Shown: positions 8,780 to 17,619, counted from the first letter of the stretch. The stretch: 64,000 nt of DNA from Pseudomonas schmalbachii (GCF_017589465.1 NZ_JAELYA010000001.1:434001-498000), one strand, 5' to 3'. A program made the numbers and translations. The notes: generated by a model from the letters alone, not told the origin.

Positions 8780-9901
8780 TCAGTGGCGACGGAAGCGCGC
8801 CAGGCGCTCTTCGTCGAGGGTCAGGCCAAGGCCGGGGGTACGCGGCACGTGCAGCTGGAAGTCGCGGTAGACCGGCGCCTCGGTGACGATTTCCTCGGTC
8901 AGCAGCAGCGGGCCGAACAGTTCGGTGTGCCAGGTCAGCCTGTTCAGGGTGACGAAGGCATGGGCGGAAGCCAGGGTGCCGACGGCGCCTTCCAGCATGG
9001 TGCCGCCGTACAGGGCGATACCGGCCGCCTCGGCGATCTGCGCGGTGCGCAGCACGGCACGCGGGCCGCCGTTCTTGGCGATCTTCAGGGCGAACACGCT
9101 GGCCGCGCCGTCGGCGGCGAGGCTGAAGGCGTCCTCGACGCTCTCGATGGATTCGTCGGCCATGATCGGCGCCGGGCTGCGCTGGTTCAGGCGGATCTGG
9201 CCGCCACGGTTGATCCGCGAGATCGGCTGTTCGATCAGGTCGATGCCGTTCTCGCCGAGCACCTGGCAGCCGCGGATGGCCTGGGATTCGTCCCAGTACT
9301 GGTTGACGTCGACGCGCACGCTGGCGTGGTCGCCGAGGGCCTTCTTGATCGCGACGACGTGCTTGAGGTCCTGCTCCAGCGGGTTGGCGCCGATCTTCAG
9401 CTTGAAGATGCGGTGGCGGCGGATTTCCAGCATGTGTTCGGCTTCGGCGATATCCCGCGCGGTGTCGCCGGAAGCCAGGGTCCAGGCCACTTCCAGGCTG
9501 TCGCGCACGCGGCCGCCGAGCAGTTCGCTGACCGGCAGGCCGAGGCGCTTGCCCTGGGCGTCGAGCAGCGCGCTTTCGATGCCGGACTTGGCGAAGGTGT
9601 TGCCCTTGGCGATCTTGTCCAGCTTCTGCATGGCCGCGTTGATGTTGCCGGCTTCCAGGCCGATCAGCGCCGGCGCCAGGTGGCTGTCGATGTTCTGCTT
9701 GATGCTTTCCGGGCTTTCGTTGCCGTAGGCCAGGCCGCCGATGGTGGTCGACTCGCCGATGCCTTCGATGCCATCCGAGCAGCGCAGGCGGATGATCACC
9801 AGGGTCTGGTTCTGCATGGTGTGCATCGCCAGCTTGTGCGGGCGGATGGTCGGCAGGTCGACGATGATCGACTCAAGGCTTTCGATGACGGCGCTAGGCA
9901 T
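8780..9901 (-). CDS. catB: Muconate cycloisomerase
   Basis: A 373-residue member of the enolase superfamily (MLE subgroup) that lactonises cis,cis-muconate to muconolactone. The KxK motif is in FKLKIG, and the metal ligands are in DVNQYW, LIEQP and ADESIESVED. It starts at the ATG at 9901 (MPSAVIESLE). The same frame stays open far upstream as antisense to catR, but that extension is not coding. It is first in the catBCA-porin operon, divergent from catR with a 150-bp control region. Confidence 0.95.
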   Translation of the reverse strand: MPSAVIESLESIIVDLPTIRPHKLAMHTMQNQTLVIIRLRCSDGIEGIGESTTIGGLAYGNESPESIKQNIDSHLAPALIGLEAGNINAAMQKLDKIAKGNTFAKSGIESALLDAQGKRLGLPVSELLGGRVRDSLEVAWTLASGDTARDIAEAEHMLEIRRHRIFKLKIGANPLEQDLKHVVAIKKALGDHASVRVDVNQYWDESQAIRGCQVLGENGIDLIEQPISRINRGGQIRLNQRSPAPIMADESIESVEDAFSLAADGAASVFALKIAKNGGPRAVLRTAQIAEAAGIALYGGTMLEGAVGTLASAHAFVTLNRLTWHTELFGPLLLTEEIVTEAPVYRDFQLHVPRTPGLGLTLDEERLARFRRH

Positions 9902-9953
9902 GTTTCGTATTCCGACGTTGTGGTCCCGGCAACCGGGGCGGACCCAGCTTGCG

Positions 9954-9969
9954 ATACCTTTTGGGTTAT
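9954..9969. promoter_or_regulatory. Candidate CatR site near the catB promoter
   Basis: ATACCTTTTGGGTTAT is a near-palindrome (ATACC arm, N5, GGTTAT arm) about 53 bp upstream of catB, the position expected for a LysR-type activator site. The similarity to the perfect site at 10036 supports one binder. Binding by CatR is inferred. Confidence 0.45.
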
Positions 9970-10035
9970 TTTCTTTCTGGCCCAAGGATTGCGCTACAAA
10001 GGCCGTGGAGTCCAATATCACCTCAGTCTGATTCC

Positions 10036-10050
10036 ATACCCTGGAGGTAT
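10036..10050. promoter_or_regulatory. Perfect ATACC-N5-GGTAT palindrome over the catR ribosome-binding site
   Basis: ATACCCTGGAGGTAT is a perfect palindrome in its 5-bp arms and fits the LysR-type ATAC-N7-GTAT pattern. It contains the catR Shine-Dalgarno GGAGGT (10043-10048) and ends one base before the catR ATG. A CatR dimer here could block its own transcription or translation start. This is inference from position. Confidence 0.5.
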
Positions 10051-10051
10051 C

Positions 10052-10924
10052 ATGGAGCTGAGACACCTGCGCTACTTCAGGGAAGTCGCGGAAACCCTCA
10101 ACTTCACCCGCGCGGCGGAGCGCCTGCACATCGCCCAGCCGCCACTCAGCCGGCAGATCCAGCAGCTCGAAGACCTGCTCGGCGTGGAGCTGCTGGAGCG
10201 CAGCCGCCCGCTGCGCCTGACCGAGGCCGGGCGCTTCTTCTACGAGCAGAGCGGCACCCTGCTGCAGCAGCTCGACAGCATCTGCGACAGCACCCGCCGC
10301 ATCGGCCGTGGCCAGCGCCAGTGGCTGGGCATCGGCTTCGCCCCGTCGACCCTGTACGACGTGCTGCCGGAGCTGATCCGCCAGCTGCGCGCCGACACCG
10401 AACTGGAACTCGGCCTGCAGGAAATGACCACCCTGCAGCAGGTTGAGGCGCTGAAGAGCGGGCGCATCGACATCGGCTTCGGCCGCATCCGCATCGACGA
10501 TCCCATGATCCTCCAGCAGGTGCTCAGCGAAGACCCGCTGGTCGCCGCGCTGCCCACCGGGCATCCGCTGCTCGGCCGGCCGGTCAGCCTGGAGGAGCTG
10601 TCGCGGGAAGCCTTCGTGCTCTACCCGGCCAACCCGCGGCCGAGCTACGCCGACCACGTCCTCGCGCTGTTCGCCAACCATGGCCTGAGCATCCGCGTGG
10701 CGCAGTGGGCCAACGAGCTGCAGACCGCCATCGGCCTGGTCGCCGCCGGCCTCGGCGTGGCACTGGTGCCGGGCTCGGTGCAGCAGCAGCACCGCCCGGA
10801 CATCGGCTACGTGCCGGTGCTGGAACCGGAGGCGGTATCGCCGATCATCCTCAGCCGCCGCGCCGGCGATGTCAGCGCCCTGGTGCAGCGCTGCCTGGAG
10901 CTGATCGAACAGGCGCGGGGCTAG
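10052..10924 (+). CDS. catR: LysR-family regulator of the cat genes
   Basis: A 290-residue LysR-type regulator. The N-terminal winged helix (residues 1-60, MELRHLRYFREVAETLNFTR then AAERLHIAQPPLSRQIQQLE) is followed by a substrate-binding domain of the CatR/BenM group. In this group cis,cis-muconate is the usual co-inducer. It is divergent from catB. The start has a perfect GGAGGT 3 nt upstream. Its stop lies 5 nt from the stop of the convergent benE gene, so there is no room for a separate terminator. Confidence 0.9.
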   Translation: MELRHLRYFREVAETLNFTRAAERLHIAQPPLSRQIQQLEDLLGVELLERSRPLRLTEAGRFFYEQSGTLLQQLDSICDSTRRIGRGQRQWLGIGFAPSTLYDVLPELIRQLRADTELELGLQEMTTLQQVEALKSGRIDIGFGRIRIDDPMILQQVLSEDPLVAALPTGHPLLGRPVSLEELSREAFVLYPANPRPSYADHVLALFANHGLSIRVAQWANELQTAIGLVAAGLGVALVPGSVQQQHRPDIGYVPVLEPEAVSPIILSRRAGDVSALVQRCLELIEQARG

Positions 10925-10929
10925 ATTCA

Positions 10930-12147
10930 TCAGCGCCCTGCGCCGTCCTTCGCTGCGGGCCACTCCTGCGCTGCCGACCTGGGCAGCCGTGCGCGCATCA
11001 GGAAGTGCGCGCCAAGGCCGAACACCAGCCCCCAGAACGCCGCCGACAGGCCGAGGAAGGACACCCCGGAAGCGGTGACCAGGAAGGTGAACAGCCCGGC
11101 ATCGCGTTCCGCCGGCACCGCCGCGCTGCGGGTCAGCGCCTCGCTGATGGCGCCGAACAGGGCGAGGCCGGCCAGCGCGGCGATCAGCTCGGCCGGGAAC
11201 GCGGCGAACAGCGACACCAGCGTCGCCCCGCCGATGCCGAACGCCAGATACAAAACACTCCCGGACAGCGCCGCCACATAGCGGCGCTGCGGGTCTTCGT
11301 GAGCCTCGGCGCTGGTGCACAGGCTGGCAGTAACCGCCGCCAGGTTCAGGCCATGGCAGCCGAATGGCGCCAGCAGCGCACCGCCCAACGCACTGGCGCT
11401 GACGAGGGGGCTGGCCGGCGTCTGGTAGCCGGCGTTGCGCAGCACCGCCATGCCCGGCATGAACTGCCCGGTGAGCGCTACCAGCACCAGCGGCAGCGCC
11501 AGGTTGAGGGTGGCGTGCAGGCTGAATTCGGGGGCGATCCATTGTGGCGTGGCGAGGCCGAACACCAGCGCCTCGCTGCGGAATCCGCCACCGAGCACGG
11601 TGACAAGCAGGCCGACCAGCAGCACCGCCATCACCGCGTAGCGCGGCATCAGGCGGCGCATCGCCACGTAGACCGCGAACATCGCAAACACCAATACCGG
11701 CTGGGCCGGCAGCGAGCGGAACACCTGGGCGCCGAAGCTGAACAGGATGCCGGCCTGCATGCCGGCGGCGATGGAGCCCGGCAGGCGGGCGATAATGCGG
11801 TCGAAGGCGCCGCTGATGCCGATCGCCAGCAGGATCAGGTTGGCCACCAGATAGGCGCCGATGGCCTGGTTCAGGCCGATCTCCGGCAGCATGGACACCA
11901 GCAGCGCCGAACCGGGGATCGACCAGGCGACCACCACCGGCACCCGGTAGCGCAGGCTGAGCAGGATGCCCAGCGCCGCGCTGCCGATGGAAATCGCCCA
12001 GACCCAGGACGACAGCAGTTCGTGGGACAGCTTGGCGCTGTCCGCCGCCTGGAAGATGATCACCAGCGGCCCGGCGTAGGAAATCAGCGTGGCGATCATC
12101 CCCGCGATCACGGCGGACAAGGAGCAATCACGCAGCAGAGCTTTCAT
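10930..12147 (-). CDS. benE: Benzoate/H+ symporter, BenE family
   Basis: A 405-residue inner-membrane protein with about 12 hydrophobic segments, matching the BenE family in length. Conserved blocks include the MQAGILFSFGAQVF segment, the GQFMPGMAVLRNAGY block and FGCHGLNLAAVTASLCTSAEAHEDP. It should import benzoate with protons. It is the last gene of benABCDKE, separated from benK by 56 nt that contain a hairpin. The start is the ATG at 12147 (MKALLRDCSLSA). Confidence 0.92.
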   Translation of the reverse strand: MKALLRDCSLSAVIAGMIATLISYAGPLVIIFQAADSAKLSHELLSSWVWAISIGSAALGILLSLRYRVPVVVAWSIPGSALLVSMLPEIGLNQAIGAYLVANLILLAIGISGAFDRIIARLPGSIAAGMQAGILFSFGAQVFRSLPAQPVLVFAMFAVYVAMRRLMPRYAVMAVLLVGLLVTVLGGGFRSEALVFGLATPQWIAPEFSLHATLNLALPLVLVALTGQFMPGMAVLRNAGYQTPASPLVSASALGGALLAPFGCHGLNLAAVTASLCTSAEAHEDPQRRYVAALSGSVLYLAFGIGGATLVSLFAAFPAELIAALAGLALFGAISEALTRSAAVPAERDAGLFTFLVTASGVSFLGLSAAFWGLVFGLGAHFLMRARLPRSAAQEWPAAKDGAGR

Positions 12148-12164
12148 GGAACCTCGCTGGATGC

Positions 12165-12191
12165 GGGAGCGAACCCGGCGGATTCGCTCCC
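12165..12191 (-). other. Hairpin between benK and benE
   Basis: GGGAGCGAA pairs with TTCGCTCCC over a 9-nt loop in the 56-nt gap between the two transporter genes. There is no T-run on either side. It may protect or process the upstream message and so lower benE expression; that effect is inferred. Confidence 0.45.
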
Positions 12192-12203
12192 GGATGGAGC
12201 CGG

Positions 12204-13544
12204 TCAGGCTTTCGCCGCCAGCAGCGCGCCCTCGGCCGACTGGCTGCGCTGGGCGCTGATGAGGAACACGGTCATCGCCAGCGCGGCGATGGCGCCGGGA
12301 ATGGCGAAGGCCATGAAGTTGAGTTGCAGCGGCAGGTTGATGCCCATCAGCGCGCCGCCCAGCAGCGGGCCGACGATGGCGCCGTTGCGGCCGATGCCGG
12401 AGGCCCAGCCGAGGCCGGTGGAGCGCACCGACAGGCCGTAAAACTGCGCGGCGCCGGCGTACAGCAGGATCTGCGTGCCGATGGTGGTGGCGCCGGCGAC
12501 GAAGATCAGCAGGTAGAGCAGCGGCATCGGGCTGTTGAAGCCGAGCAGGCTGATCGACGCGGCGGCGGCGATGAAGAAGGCCACCGTCACCTTGGTCAGG
12601 TTGTAGCGATCGCCCAGCCAGCCGCCGAGGATGGCCCCGGCCATGCCGCCGAAGTTCAGCGCGAGCAGGAACGACAGGCTGGAACCGAGGCTGTAGCCGG
12701 CACCCGCCATCAGCTTCGGCAGCCAGGAACTCAGCGCGTAGACCATCAGCAGGCAGCAGAAGAACGCCACCCAGATGCTCAGGGTGCGCACACCACGGCC
12801 TTCGCGGAACAGTTCGAGAGCCGAGACGCTGCCACCCTTGGATTCGCTCATCACCAGTTGTTCGTCGCCCTTCAGCGCGAGACCGGGATCGATGCGTTGC
12901 AGCAGCTCGCGGGCCTGCTGCGTGCGCCCCTGACGGACGAGGAAGCCGACCGATTCCGGCAGATACCAGAGGATCAGCGGCAGCAGGAGCAGCGGTACGG
13001 CGGCAGCGAAGAACATCGCCTCCCAGCCGAAGCGCGGCAGCATGTAGATGCCCACGCCAGCCGACAGCATGCCGCCCAGCGAATAGCCGCTGAACATGAC
13101 CGCCACCAGCGTGCTGCGCAGGCGCTTGGGCGCGTACTCGTTCATCAGCGCCACGGCGTTGGGCATCAGGCCGCCGCAGCCGAGGCCGGCGATGAAGCGG
13201 CAGATGCCGAACTCGGTCGGGCTGCTGGCGAAGCCGTTGACGATGGTGGCGCTGGAGAACAGCGCGAAGCAGATGGCGATGCCCTTCTTGCGCCCGATCC
13301 TGTCGGCCAGGGTGCCGAACACCAGCGCGCCGAACATCATGCCGAACAGCGCATAGCTGCCGAGCGCGCCGGCCTGCAGGGGCGTCAGGCCCCATTCCTT
13401 CATGATCACCGGCAGGACCACGCCATAGATGAACAGGTCGTAGCCGTCGAAGATCAGCAACAGCGCGCACCAGAGCATCACCATCCAGTGAAATCGGGTG
13501 AAGCGCGCGTTGTCGATGGTCTGGTTTACGTCGATTTTTCGCAT
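12204..13544 (-). CDS. benK: MFS aromatic acid:H+ symporter (BenK/PcaK type)
   Basis: A 446-residue major facilitator with 12 predicted membrane helices. The aromatic acid:H+ symporter signatures are present: FDGYDLFIYGVVLP in helix 1 and GTLADRIGRKKG in the loop between helices 2 and 3. It imports benzoate across the inner membrane. It is fifth in the ben operon, after benD, with a family C repeat between the two. The window therefore has two unrelated benzoate importers (BenK and BenE) plus a porin. Confidence 0.9.
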   Translation of the reverse strand: MRKIDVNQTIDNARFTRFHWMVMLWCALLLIFDGYDLFIYGVVLPVIMKEWGLTPLQAGALGSYALFGMMFGALVFGTLADRIGRKKGIAICFALFSSATIVNGFASSPTEFGICRFIAGLGCGGLMPNAVALMNEYAPKRLRSTLVAVMFSGYSLGGMLSAGVGIYMLPRFGWEAMFFAAAVPLLLLPLILWYLPESVGFLVRQGRTQQARELLQRIDPGLALKGDEQLVMSESKGGSVSALELFREGRGVRTLSIWVAFFCCLLMVYALSSWLPKLMAGAGYSLGSSLSFLLALNFGGMAGAILGGWLGDRYNLTKVTVAFFIAAAASISLLGFNSPMPLLYLLIFVAGATTIGTQILLYAGAAQFYGLSVRSTGLGWASGIGRNGAIVGPLLGGALMGINLPLQLNFMAFAIPGAIAALAMTVFLISAQRSQSAEGALLAAKA

Positions 13545-13616
13545 GGCATCTGTCTCTTGTTTTTGTTGTGTAGAAAACCGCTCTAAATGACTGCGGATGC
13601 TTTTGGCTGCCTTGCT

Positions 13617-13735
13617 CCCCTCACCCTAACCCTCTCCCAGAGGGAGAGGGGACTGTCTGGAGTTGACGGCTGGCACGTCGTACGCCCCAACGCCGTTGTG
13701 CCCCCTCTCCCTCTGGGAGAGGGCTGGGGTGAGGG
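13617..13735. repeat. Repeat family C pair between benD and benK
   Basis: Inverted CT-rich units (CCCTCACCCTAACCCTCTCC and the facing CTGGGAGAGGGCTGGGGTGA) fill the gap between benD and benK inside the operon. They can form hairpins in the ben mRNA, so they may affect its stability or the relative level of the transporter genes. Confidence 0.75.
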
Positions 13736-13751
13736 AGCCCGAGGCCAGGAT

Positions 13752-14528
13752 TCAGCCGAGATCCCCACCACCCACCGGCAACGTGACGCCGGTGATGTAG
13801 GAGGCTTCGTCCGAGGCGAGGAAGAGGATCGCGCCGGCCTGTTCGTCGATGCTTCCGTAGCGTTTCATCAGGCTGCTTTCGACGGTCTGGTCGACGATCT
13901 GCTGGTACCAGACCTTCTCCTGCGCGCTCTGCTCGGCGCCGTTGCGCGGGATACGGCGCGGGGGCGCCTCGGTGCCGCCCGGTGCGGTGGCGTTGACGCG
14001 GATGCCACGTTCGGCAGTCTCGAAGGCCAGGCAGGCGGTCAGCGCATTCACCCCGCCCTTGGCCGCTCCGTAGGGCACGCGATTCACCCCACGGGTGGCG
14101 ATGGAGGACACGTTGACGATGGCGCCGCTGCCCTGCTCCAGCATCGGCACCAGCGCGGCGCGGCAGCACCACAGGGTGGGGAACAGCGAGCGGCGTACCT
14201 CCGCCTCGATCTCGTGTTCCTCGTAGTGCTCGAACGGCTTGGCCCAGATGGTGCCGCCGACGTTGTTGATCAGGATGTCCAGCCGGCCGAATGCCTGCAC
14301 GGCCTGGGAGACCACACGCTCGCACTCGGCGAAGCGTTCCAGGTCGGCGGTCAGGGTCAGCACCTTGCCGTCCCGGCCCGGGTGGTCGAGCAGTTCGTGG
14401 ACCAGCTCGGAGCGGTCCACCGCCACCAGCCGCGCGCCCTCTTCCACCAGCCGCTCGGCGACGCGGCGGCCGATGCCCTGGGCGGCGCCGGTGACCAGGG
14501 CGACCTTGTTTTCGAATCGTTGAGTCAT
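13752..14528 (-). CDS. benD: 1,6-dihydroxycyclohexa-2,4-diene-1-carboxylate dehydrogenase
   Basis: A 258-residue short-chain dehydrogenase that oxidises and decarboxylates the benzoate cis-diol to catechol with NAD+. The NAD-binding GAAQGIGR lies at residues ~14-21. The NNVGGTIWAKPFEHYEEHEI block is typical of BenD/XylL, and the catalytic YGAAK follows a conserved Ser. The start is the ATG at 14528 (MTQRFENK); an upstream in-frame extension reads through a repeat. A family B repeat separates it from benC. Confidence 0.93.
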   Translation of the reverse strand: MTQRFENKVALVTGAAQGIGRRVAERLVEEGARLVAVDRSELVHELLDHPGRDGKVLTLTADLERFAECERVVSQAVQAFGRLDILINNVGGTIWAKPFEHYEEHEIEAEVRRSLFPTLWCCRAALVPMLEQGSGAIVNVSSIATRGVNRVPYGAAKGGVNALTACLAFETAERGIRVNATAPGGTEAPPRRIPRNGAEQSAQEKVWYQQIVDQTVESSLMKRYGSIDEQAGAILFLASDEASYITGVTLPVGGGDLG

Positions 14529-14557
14529 GGCAACCTCGTTGCGAATGGGTGTACGGC

Positions 14558-14616
14558 CGTAGGGCGGGTGAAACCCGCCATTCGCGTTTGGGTTGGCGGG
14601 TTGCACCCGCCCTACG
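14558..14616. repeat. Repeat family B copy (GTAGGGCGGGTGAAACCCGC type) between benC and benD
   Basis: CGTAGGGCGGGTGAAACCCG and, after a 17-nt spacer, GGCGGGTTGCACCCGCCCTA form an inverted pair that fills most of the benC-benD gap inside the ben operon. Each arm is itself a small hairpin. Other copies lie at 17671, 29089, 32803 and, as a half, at 54701. Confidence 0.8.
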
Positions 14617-14631
14617 GTATGTCGCGCAGGC

Positions 14632-15645
14632 TCAGGCCGCGCTCGCCGCAAACTTCTCGTAATAGAAATTCGCCGGCTGGATGCCCTGTTCGCGGATGTA
14701 CTGGCTGACCGCCTCGACCATCGGCGGCGGGCCGCACAGGTAGACGTCGACGTTGCCGTCGTTGAGGTGCTTCGGCTCGATGTGCTGGGTCACGTAGCCC
14801 TTCTGCGGGTAGGCGCTTTCCGGGTTGGCGACGCAGGCGCTCCAGGTGAAGTTGGGGATGCGCGCGGCGAAGTCGGCGAGCTTGTCCATTTCCACCAGGT
14901 CGAAGTCGTTGGTCACGCCGTAGATCAGGTGCAGCGGGTGCTCGCTGCCCTGCGCGGCGATCTTCTCCAGCATTGCGGTGAACGGCGCCAGGCCGGTGCC
15001 GCCGGCCAGCAGCAGCAATGGGCGCTTGATGTCGCGCAGGTAGAAACTGCCCAGCGGGCCGGCCAGGGTCATGGCATCGCCGGCCTTGGCGAGATTGGTG
15101 AGGAAGCTGCTCATCAAGCCGCCCGGCACGTTGCGGATCAGGAAGCTGACCTCGCCGTCCTTCGGCAGCGAGCTGAAGGAATAGGCGCGGGTTTCGCTGC
15201 TGCCAGGAACCTGCAGGTTGACGTACTGCCCCGGCAGGAACGCCAGCTTGCTCAGCGATTCGCCCTTGATCGACAGCGCGATGGTGCTTGCGGACAGCTG
15301 ACGCACATTGCTGATGGCCGCCTCGTAGCTGGCCTGCTGGGTCTTGCACACATCCGAGGACGCCGGCACGCGCACCACGCAGTCGCTCTCGGCGCGCATC
15401 TGGCAGGTCAGGACGTAGCCCTGCTCGGCTTCCTCTTCGGTCAGGGCATCCTCGATGAAGTTGTCGCCCATGTCGTAGCGGCCGGCTTCGGCGAAGCACT
15501 TGCAGGTACCGCAGGCGCCGTCGCGGCAGTCCAGCGGGATGTTCACGCCCTGGCGATAGGCCGCGTCGGCCACGGTTTCGCCGGCATTGGCGTCAATGAA
15601 GCGGGTGACGCCGTCTTCGAAGTTCAGTGCGATATGGAAGCTCAT
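14632..15645 (-). CDS. benC: Benzoate 1,2-dioxygenase electron-transfer component
   Basis: A 337-residue reductase. An N-terminal plant-type [2Fe-2S] ferredoxin domain (CRDGACGTCKC with a later LTCQM Cys) is followed by an FAD domain (RAYSFSS) and an NAD(P)H domain (GGTGLAPFTAM). It passes electrons from NADH to BenAB. The start is MSFHIALNFEDG at 15645, with GAGGTGGC upstream; it follows benB by 10 nt. Confidence 0.94.
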   Translation of the reverse strand: MSFHIALNFEDGVTRFIDANAGETVADAAYRQGVNIPLDCRDGACGTCKCFAEAGRYDMGDNFIEDALTEEEAEQGYVLTCQMRAESDCVVRVPASSDVCKTQQASYEAAISNVRQLSASTIALSIKGESLSKLAFLPGQYVNLQVPGSSETRAYSFSSLPKDGEVSFLIRNVPGGLMSSFLTNLAKAGDAMTLAGPLGSFYLRDIKRPLLLLAGGTGLAPFTAMLEKIAAQGSEHPLHLIYGVTNDFDLVEMDKLADFAARIPNFTWSACVANPESAYPQKGYVTQHIEPKHLNDGNVDVYLCGPPPMVEAVSQYIREQGIQPANFYYEKFAASAA

Positions 15646-15655
15646 GGCAGCCACC

Positions 15656-16144
15656 TCAAATGTGATAAACGTCGATGACCTGACGTACGTAGTCATTTTT
15701 GAGAACCACCTTCTTCGCCTTGATCAGCGGCTGCTCGCCGCGCACGTCGAGGGTGTAGAAGCTGGTGCCGAAGTAGCTGTCCGTCGCCTTGTAGCGGAAG
15801 CTCAGGGTGTGCCAGTTGAAGCGCAGCTTGCACAGGCCGTCGGCGACTTCGAGGATCTCGATGTTGCTGATGTTGTGCGAGGTGCGGGTGTCCGGCATGG
15901 TCGCGCTGGAGCGCTCGGTCTTGATGCGGAACACGCGGTCTTCCAGGCCGCCGCGGTTGCCGTACCAGATCAGCGAGATTTCGGTCTGCGGGTCTTCGGT
16001 CAGCTCGTCGCGGTCGTCCCAGGACGGCATCCAGAAGGTGGCGTCGGCGGCGTACAGCTCCAGCCACTCGTCCCACTGCTTGTCGTCCAGGTAGCGCGCT
16101 TCGCGGTAGAGGAAGTCGCGCACGGCTTCGTAGGAAATGCTCAT
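15656..16144 (-). CDS. benB: Benzoate 1,2-dioxygenase, beta subunit
   Basis: A 162-residue structural small subunit of the aromatic-ring hydroxylase beta family (SnoaL/cystatin-like fold). It opens ISYEAVRDFLYREARYLDDK and contains the typical LYAADATFWMP. It forms an alpha3beta3 oxygenase with BenA. The ATG at 16144 overlaps the benA stop (TGATG), so the two are translationally coupled. A GTG one codon earlier is a possible alternative start. Confidence 0.94.
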   Translation of the reverse strand: MSISYEAVRDFLYREARYLDDKQWDEWLELYAADATFWMPSWDDRDELTEDPQTEISLIWYGNRGGLEDRVFRIKTERSSATMPDTRTSHNISNIEILEVADGLCKLRFNWHTLSFRYKATDSYFGTSFYTLDVRGEQPLIKAKKVVLKNDYVRQVIDVYHI

Positions 16145-17520
16145 CACACGGCCTCCTCTTCAACCGCTTGCAGGGGAATCTGTTTGGCTTGCTCGGCCTG
16201 CAGGGCGGCGATCATCGCCTCCTGCCAGTACTTGTGCTGCAGCACGAACAGGCCTTCATCCTCGGTGCGCACGCCGGACATCAGCGGGTGCAGGTCGATT
16301 TCCTTCGCCGCGTCGTCGGCGCCGTGGATCCAGTGCGTGGCGCCACGGGACATGTCGTTCCAGGCGGTGACGCTGCCCTGGTAGCCCTGCTGGCAGGAGC
16401 GGAATTCCTCCAGGTCGTCCGGAGTGGCCATGCCGCTGACGTTGAAGAAGTCTTCGTACTGGCGGATGCGCTGGGCGCGGGCCTCGGCGCTTTCGCCCTT
16501 CGGCGCGATGCAGTAGATGGTGATTTCCGTGCGGTTCACCGAGATCGGCCGGGCGATACGGATCTGCGAGCTGAACTGGTCCATCAGGTACACGTTCGGG
16601 TACAGGCAGAGGTTGCGCGAGTTCTGGATCATCCAGTCGGCACGGGCCTGGCCGAAGTCGCGGGCCAGTTCCTCGCGGCGCTCGAAGGCCGGACGGTCCT
16701 CCGGGTTGGCCCAGCGGGTCCAGAGCAGCAGATGGCCCTTGTCGAAGGAGTAGAAGCCGCCGCCGTTCTTGGCCCAGCCGCCAGCGCTCATGGTCTTCAC
16801 TTCTTCGCCGGCGTCGCGCACCTTGCGCTGGTTCTGGGTGGCCGCGTAGTTCCAGTGCACGGAGCTGACGTGGTAGCCGTCGGCGCCGTTCTCGGCGGTG
16901 AGCTTCCAGTTGCCTTCGTAGATGTAGCTGGAGGAACCGCGCAGGACTTCCAGACCTTCCGGCGACTGGTCGACGATCATGTCGATGATCTTCGCCGACT
17001 CGCCGAGGTGCTCGACCAGCGGCGGCACGTCCGGGTTCAGGCTGCCGAACAGGAAGCCGCGATAGGACTCGAAACGGGCGACCCTGGTCAGGTCGTGGGA
17101 GCCCTCGCAGTTGAAGCCTTCCGGATAGCCGGCCTCGGCCGGGTCCTTGACCTTCAGCAGCTTGCCGGAGTTGTTGAAGGTCCAGCCGTGGAACGGGCAG
17201 GTATAGGAGGAACGGTTGCCGCTCTTGTGCCGGCAGAGCATGGCGCCCTTGTGGCTGCAGGCGTTGATGAAGGCGTTGAGGACGCCGTCCTTGTTGCGCG
17301 CGATGAAGATCGACTGGCGGCCCATCATGGTGGTCAGGAAGTCGTTCTTCTCGGGGATCTGGCTTTCGTGGGCGAGATACAGCCAGTTGCCTTCGAAGAT
17401 GTGCTTCATCTCCAGGTCGAACAGGCGGGGGTCGGTGAACATCTCGCGCTTGCAGCGGTAGACGCCCTTCTCGGGGTTGTCTTCAAGCAGGGACTGAAGG
17501 TACTCGATACCCAGGGACAT
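16144..17520 (-). CDS. benA: Benzoate 1,2-dioxygenase, alpha subunit
   Basis: A 458-residue catalytic subunit. The Rieske [2Fe-2S] ligands are Cys88, His90, Cys108 and His111 (CSHKG and CPFHGW). The mononuclear-iron region [16 protein letters not shown] carries the Asp and two His. It dihydroxylates benzoate to the 1,2-cis-diol-1-carboxylate. It is first in the ben operon and is preceded by a BenR-type promoter at 17557-17619. It could accept substituted benzoates, but the flanking ben/cat genes make benzoate the likely substrate. Confidence 0.95.
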   Translation of the reverse strand: MSLGIEYLQSLLEDNPEKGVYRCKREMFTDPRLFDLEMKHIFEGNWLYLAHESQIPEKNDFLTTMMGRQSIFIARNKDGVLNAFINACSHKGAMLCRHKSGNRSSYTCPFHGWTFNNSGKLLKVKDPAEAGYPEGFNCEGSHDLTRVARFESYRGFLFGSLNPDVPPLVEHLGESAKIIDMIVDQSPEGLEVLRGSSSYIYEGNWKLTAENGADGYHVSSVHWNYAATQNQRKVRDAGEEVKTMSAGGWAKNGGGFYSFDKGHLLLWTRWANPEDRPAFERREELARDFGQARADWMIQNSRNLCLYPNVYLMDQFSSQIRIARPISVNRTEITIYCIAPKGESAEARAQRIRQYEDFFNVSGMATPDDLEEFRSCQQGYQGSVTAWNDMSRGATHWIHGADDAAKEIDLHPLMSGVRTEDEGLFVLQHKYWQEAMIAALQAEQAKQIPLQAVEEEAV

Positions 17521-17556
17521 GGCCGGGGCCTCCGTTGTTTTTGTTCAGGCAGGGCC

Positions 17557-17585
17557 AGATTAGGGAGGCGCAGGGCGCGGCAATA
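17557..17585 (-). promoter_or_regulatory. Predicted benA promoter (-35 TATTGC, -10 TAATCT)
   Basis: On the minus strand TATTGC (17580-17585) and TAATCT (17557-17562) are separated by exactly 17 bp. The -35 hexamer shares its first two bases with the proximal BenR-type site. That is the architecture known for the XylS-dependent Pm promoter. It lies about 40 bp upstream of the benA ATG. Confidence 0.65.
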
Positions 17586-17619
17586 TCCGCTTTGTGCAGA
17601 GTGCTATCCGTTTTTTGCA
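17584..17619 (-). promoter_or_regulatory. Two tandem BenR/XylS-type sites (TGCA-N6-GGNTA)
   Basis: The minus strand carries TGCAAAAAACGGATA (17605-17619), a 6-bp spacer and TGCACAAAGCGGATA (17584-17598). Both match the TGCA-N6-GGNTA consensus for XylS/BenR exactly. Their direct orientation, 6-bp spacing and contact with the -35 box predict benzoate-dependent activation of benA by BenR. Confidence 0.8.

Noticed and set aside
9902-12127. A long N-terminal extension in frame with catB
   Set aside because: The frame is open by chance through catR and into benE. The real catB starts at 9901, as family length and the MPSAVIES start show.
10705-12441. A 578-codon plus-strand open frame over benE
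   Set aside because: It is a shadow of the benE gene; its composition (Arg/Gln/Ala-rich, low complexity) is typical of antisense frames in high-GC DNA.
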